Source: Callorhinus ursinus (Eukaryota; Chordata; Mammalia; Carnivora; Otariidae). From it: 64,000 nucleotides of DNA. The notes under the pieces were generated by a model, which worked only from the letters and a program-made list of their open reading frames with translations, was not told the origin of the DNA and ran no database searches. Positions 51,901-57,900 of the stretch are shown piece after piece. Position numbers and translations under genes: made by a program. Each line of letters starts with the position of its first letter. The stretch's first letter is position 1. Where the stretch lies: contig NW_020313288.1 in the NCBI RefSeq assembly GCF_003265705.1, positions 2,609,723 through 2,673,722 on the forward strand, written 5' to 3'.

Positions 51901-54900
51901 GCCTCATCTGCTCCCTCCCCCAAGCAGAGGGTCAGGGACAAGGACTCTCTCTCCTAGCCCTCACACGTTTACCCTGACCGCACCGCCAGGCAATCCACCA
52001 CCCTCAGGAGGCCCTCAGAGGGGCTGGGTGCAACCATGGTGGCAGAAAGCTCCATCTGCACTCCAGGACTCTCTGTGCCTTAGTTTCCCCATCTAGAAAA
52101 TGCAGGACCCAGAGTCCATGTTCTTCAGATTCTGAGCTCCCTGAGGGACCCTGTCTTTTCCCTGCCCACTGCCTTCAAGGGCTCCCACCTCACTCAGGGT
52201 AAAACCACAGCCCCAGAGTCCTCTCCAAGACACATGAGACTCAACACAACCTGCCCCATCTCCTCCTTCCTCCCTCCCCTCACTTTCTCTACTCCTGCCA
52301 CATGGACCTCCTCGCTGTTCCTCCGACAGGTCAAACTCATTCTGACCTCAGGGCCTTTGCCTGTGCTGTTTCCAGTCCTGGAATGCCTTTCCCTTGGCTT
52401 CAGAACCACAGCTTCCTCATCTGTCATTTGGGTCACCTCCTCAGAGGTGTCTTTTGGTCTTTGGCCACACAAGGTAGGCTGTCACCCTCCAACATACACC
52501 CTACATTATCTTCTTCATAGCAACTCAGTCCAATCTAAATCTTACTTCTTTGTTTCCCCATTTATTATCAGTCCCTCCTCTCCCTGGGATTGCTTTGTGT
52601 CCCCAGAGCCCAGCTCAGTGCCTGACACATAATGGAGACTTGAGAAACAATTGTTGACATCTGATTGCCTGGTCATGTATCGAGGACACCTACAATATGA
52701 AAGACATCACTCAGAGTCATTACATTAATCACATGATATAAGTGAACTCTAATTTCTACAACTACTCTGGAAGACAGCTATCAATATTCTTTCTCTTTTA
52801 CAAATAAGCCTCAGAAAAGATGAGGTGGCTTGTCTAAGATCACACAGAAGCAAAAAAGCAGAGCCAGGAACAGACACCAAGCCTGTCAGACTGCAAACCT
52901 GATGGGTCGTTCCCATCCACTATGTGAGGAGGAAGGTGGTAAATGCTGGGGAGGTACCCATCTTCCACCCATGCAGCCACCCATCCAGCCATCCACCCAC
53001 CCAACCATCCATCCATCATCTGTCTACCCATCCATCCATCCTTCCATCTGTCTACCTACCCATCTACTCATCCATTCCCCCATCCATCCATCCACCCACA
53101 CACCCATCCATCAATCCATTCAGGCTTCCATTCCTCTGCTCTTTCATCTACCAATCCACTCATACATCCACCAACGGATTGTCATCCATCCATCCATCCA
53201 TCCATCCATCCATCCATCCATCCATGCCTGCACCAATCTACTCCCTTAACCATCTATCTATCCATACTGTAGCCAGCCCACCCTCCCACAACCAACCACT
53301 CCCCACCCTCCCACCCTCTCTTTCCCCCATGCCCTTGTCCATTCTCACGCTCCACTTCCAAATGGCAAATAAGACACAGTCCTTGCCCTCATAGAGCTTA
53401 TGCATCAGTGATGATCCCCATGACCCCAGGCCAACAGGACCATTGCTAGGTCAGTGTCTTCCAAACCTAGTAGCCCCTTCCTCTGGCACTGGTCGTTTTC
53501 AGTCCAAGGACAGCAGCCTCCCTCAATGGCTTTTACCCTGAGCCTTCATCTCCGCAATCATACCTCTTTCTGTGCCTCCTCGACTCCTCTGCCAAAGCGG
53601 GCCAAGGCTCAGTTTGGGAGGTTTGCCTCGCTATATTGCTGTGTGACTTGGGGCTGAGTTACACCCTTCTCTGAGCCCCAACTCTTCATATGATCCATGT
53701 GGGGGGGAGGGGAACTTGGTTCTCTGAGAACACACGTCTGCCTCTTTGCATTCCTCTTTCCCCACAGTGTGGGCTCACCCCAAGGGGAAGCTTCCTCTTT
53801 TTCCATCCAGTTGCGTAGGAAGTAGGCATATCCCGAACAAGGCTAGGAGCCTGGAAAGAGGCTGGCTATGGCAGGTAGAGAGACATGGGAGCTCCCTTTC
53901 CACAAAAGTCTGAGTTCCTCCCCTGCTCTGAATTCTTCCAGGGCTCCCCAGTGCCCTCAGTCTGAGGTCACAAGCCCTGCAGGCCCATGCTCCCTCCCTG
54001 GCCTCATCTCCCATGTCTCACCTAATTCCTCCTCTGCTCCAGGTATGCCCTCCACACGTCCAGGTCCCTGTAAACCCAGCTGCCTCTGCCCACATGCATG
54101 AGGACAGGGACAACTGCCCAGCTCACTCTCGGCTGTGTTTCACCCGCATCACTGGGCCTGGGACACGGTAAGTGCCTCTGTGAAGAAACAAATGGAATGC
54201 TTCTTCCACCAGGAAGACTCCTATTGACCTTTCAAAGCCCCTATTCTAAAGCCACTCCTCCATGCAGCCTGTTTCCCTGCCCAGTTCCCTCAACCCTGCA
54301 TCCTTCCCTCTGAGCCGGCCCTGACCACTGGCTCTAGGTGCTTATGGCCAGCTCTGTGTTGCCGTCAGAGGGCTTTCATCCTTGTCTCACCCAGGATGAG
54401 ACAAGGCCCCAGAGGCTTTCAGGAAGTGTTGGCTGAATGAATGAATGAATGAATGAATGAATGAATGAATGAAAGGGCACCTGAGTGAGTATGGTCCTCC
54501 TGAGCGTTCCTAATGGCCAGGTTCTCATCCGCCAGCGTCAGGGGTGAGAGAGAGAGACACGAGCTCGTGCCAGACATAGCTCCTGGGCCCACCCCCAGTG
54601 CCAGAGCCTCTCAGAAGAGCCCTCAGAAGAGATAAAAGTCCTAGGTCAGAAGGGGACGCTGGGGCTCCCAGGACCCTTTGCTTCTTTCCCACCAGGGCAA
54701 AACCTCTGCCCCTCCCCACCGGAAGTTTCCAGAGTTAACACTGCTCTGGGCCTTTGCACATGCTATTCTCTGTGCCAAGAACACCTGTCCCCATCAACAG
54801 ATCCTTCTCACCCTACAGGCCTCAGCTCGGTCCCATAATGAGCCCAGTCCGGTGCCAAAAGTCTTAACTACCATTGTGGTCCTCGCCTTCCCGACCCCTC

Positions 54901-57900
54901 TGAGACGGAAAGCCCCGCAGGTCTCCCGATTCTGTAGGTAGCAACACGGTCTGCCAGTAGGATGCAGAGAAACCAGACGCATCTCAATGCCGAGCTCGGA
55001 ACTGCTCTTTCACGCTGACCACCTCCTCCAGGAAGCCCTCCTGGTCTCCACACCTGCAGGGGCCGGGGCTGGGGCTCCTCTGGGCTGCCCCTGGAGGCAC
55101 GTGTTTCCACCATCACAGCCCTAACAGCAATGCCTCACTGTGTCCTCCTGCTGGACTGGGATTTGAAGGCAGGTCAGATCTTGGGGGGCATTTTTATCGG
55201 TGTCGCCCAACATCGTCTCCTGGGTCTAGAACGGGGCCTGGTGCACAGCAAGTGCTCAGTAAATGTCGGTTATATGGGTAGATGGGTCCATGTCTTGTTC
55301 ACTCCATCATGAATCCTGCACTGATTCCCGTTCACGCGGATCCCCACGTCCCCACAAACGCCGCACACAGTAGGTGCTCAGTCAACCTTCTCTGCCTGAA
55401 GGAGGACGGAGGTGATGCCATGATCCCAGCCTGAAAGGCCCTGAGGGCCTCCTAAAAGCCTGTTAAATCAGGGAAGAATGGGCGGCTGGGGAAACTGAGG
55501 CACAGAGGGGGGCATGCCTAGCTCGGACTCAGGGCCCCAGCAGCCCCCACGTGCGGCTCTCACTTCGCCAACTCCTCCCTCGGCGCCCCCGCCAGGCAGC
55601 CCTCCGTCTCCCTGGGGCTGGCGCGCGCTGCTCCGAATCTCATGCCTCAGAGCTCAGCGTGCTCCAGCCTCCCCTCCTGCCGCCAAGCCGAGCAGCTGGT
55701 GCTCCCATGGAAACCACAGGCCTCCACCCGGCCCCCCCACCTGCAGCGGGCCCCCCTCTCAACCTCCGCTTTAAGACAAATATTGTCATTAACATGCAAA
55801 TGCATATACGATTACCATAAACGGGGGGCCGCTCGGCAGTGATGGCCGAGCCCTGTGACGGGCGCCTGCCTGCCCCGGGGCAGGGTGGGCATTGATGTTC
55901 GGCCCCCCTCGGGAGAGAGGGACAGCACGGCCATGCCAGGCACCTCCGTGGGCCCCCTCTGAGGCCGCTGTCCCCTGGCTGGGGCCTGGTGGGGGGGACA
56001 TGGGGATGCTGGCCAGTGGGAGCCCCCCAGGTCCTGGCCTGAGCTCCTGGTGAGGCACAGGTCTGAGTGGAGAAGCGGCCTCCCTGCTCCCCTTCTCCGT
56101 GGCTCTCCCTGCCTCCCCCTGCCTCTCCCTGGCTGTGTGCGGCGGGGGGTGGGGGGGTGGGGGGGTGGGGGGTGGGGGGGTGGTCCTCCCTCTGCCCCTG
56201 TTTCTCTCAGTCTCTGGGTGTCTCTCTCCATCTCCGCTCCTGCTCTGAGTCTCTCTTCGTCTCTTCTTGTGTCTCTAAATCTCTGTTTCTCCATCTCTCT
56301 GTCTCCATCCCTTTCTCTCTTAAAAACAAAACAAGCCAGCGCCCAAGGGCCTGCCCTCTTTCTAAGGACTGTGTCCTTCCCAACCTCCCCCGACCCTGCC
56401 AAATTCCCAGAGCCCCAGGCGTGGCTGGACCTCCTGCCCAGCCCTTGGTCTTGGCATGGGACCTCACTGCGCAGGCCCTGAGGCATCGGGGTGCCTCGTG
56501 TCACAGGCCCTTCCCTCCGCAACACCATCTCTGAGGGGCCTGACTCTTGGATTGGGGGAACCCGTCACTCCTCCATCACACAGACAGACTTTTGTATTCC
56601 CGGGCTGGAGGGGGACAGGTGGGTGACAGTGGGGGCCCCAGCTCCGGTTGGTCCTTGAGACCCAGTACTGGCCCCTCCGAGCCTCAGTTTCCCTTCCATG
56701 TGAACCGGGCTAGTGCTCGCAGCCCACCTCAGTGGCGACCCCTTCAGTGGGGGGCCTAAACCGGCCCCCGGGCATGACAGTCAAAGGTGAGATGATCACT
56801 GGGACAAGGATGATGCTGGGTGGCCATCGCTGCACGGGGTACCAGCGGCACGGTGACCCACTTCACCCCCTCTGGCCCTCCGGCTCCCCTGGTGCCCATC
56901 ATCATGGGATCCCCTAGCATTCAGGAGGGATTTCTCTCCCCTCTCCCCCTGCCAGGACCACACCCCCAAGCCCACAGCTCTCAGCCAGCACCACCAGCAG
57001 GCATCCTGTACCCTGTTGGCTCCCCGGAAACTAAACCAGATCAGTGTTGGCGGGAGGTACCTGAACACCTCCTGGACTTCCCATTTATCATTCCACCTCC
57101 CTTTGGCTGAGGCCCAGAGAGGGGCAGCCACTGGCCAGAGGTCAGACAGCTGAGCCCCAATCACCGGCCTCCCTCCTTGCCACTGGCCCTCAAGAACCCC
57201 TCACCTCCAGCTTGCCCCACACCCCAGCCCCTCTCGCAGGTGAAGCCCAGCCAGACCCAGCACAGGTGGGATCAGGAGAGAGATCCATCCTTGACCCTTG
57301 GGTGTCGGAGAGCGGATATGAGGGCAGGCCCCCTGCCTTAGCCCCAGGTCCTGTTTCCAGGGCCCCTGGGAAGTGGAGGGTGACAGGCAGGTGTCATGGA
57401 CACCCTGCTTCCTATTTTCACCCTTCTGGGAAAGCTCCTGAGGGGCCCCTAATCCAAGAATCTCCAGCCAGAAAGACAACCACACATTCAAGGGGCCCTG
57501 CTCTGCGGACAGTGGGGGAAACTGAGGCTCGAGACACAGTCCCTCATTTCTTCCTGGCCAGGGGGTGGGGGGAGCTCCAGGGGAGATTTTAAAAATGGGA
57601 AAAAGGAGAAGAAAGGATCACCCAGTGTGTCCTTCCCCTGCACCCTATTGGCTTCCCAGTCCAGAGCTCACCGACAGCTTTTCAATTCAACATTTGGGGA
57701 CTGTGTGGACACCCCTTCCAGTCTCCATCAGAATCTTTCTAGAAATGGGCCCTTCAGGCATACTAGGGGTAAGGGCTTGTGGAGAGAGCCTTCCATGCAG
57801 CCGTGGACCCCTGAGCATGACTCATGGGCGAATGGAAACCCCCTGCCCTCCTAGTTCACAGAGAAGAATTAGATTTTCCAAGCCCGATTTTTTTTTTTTT

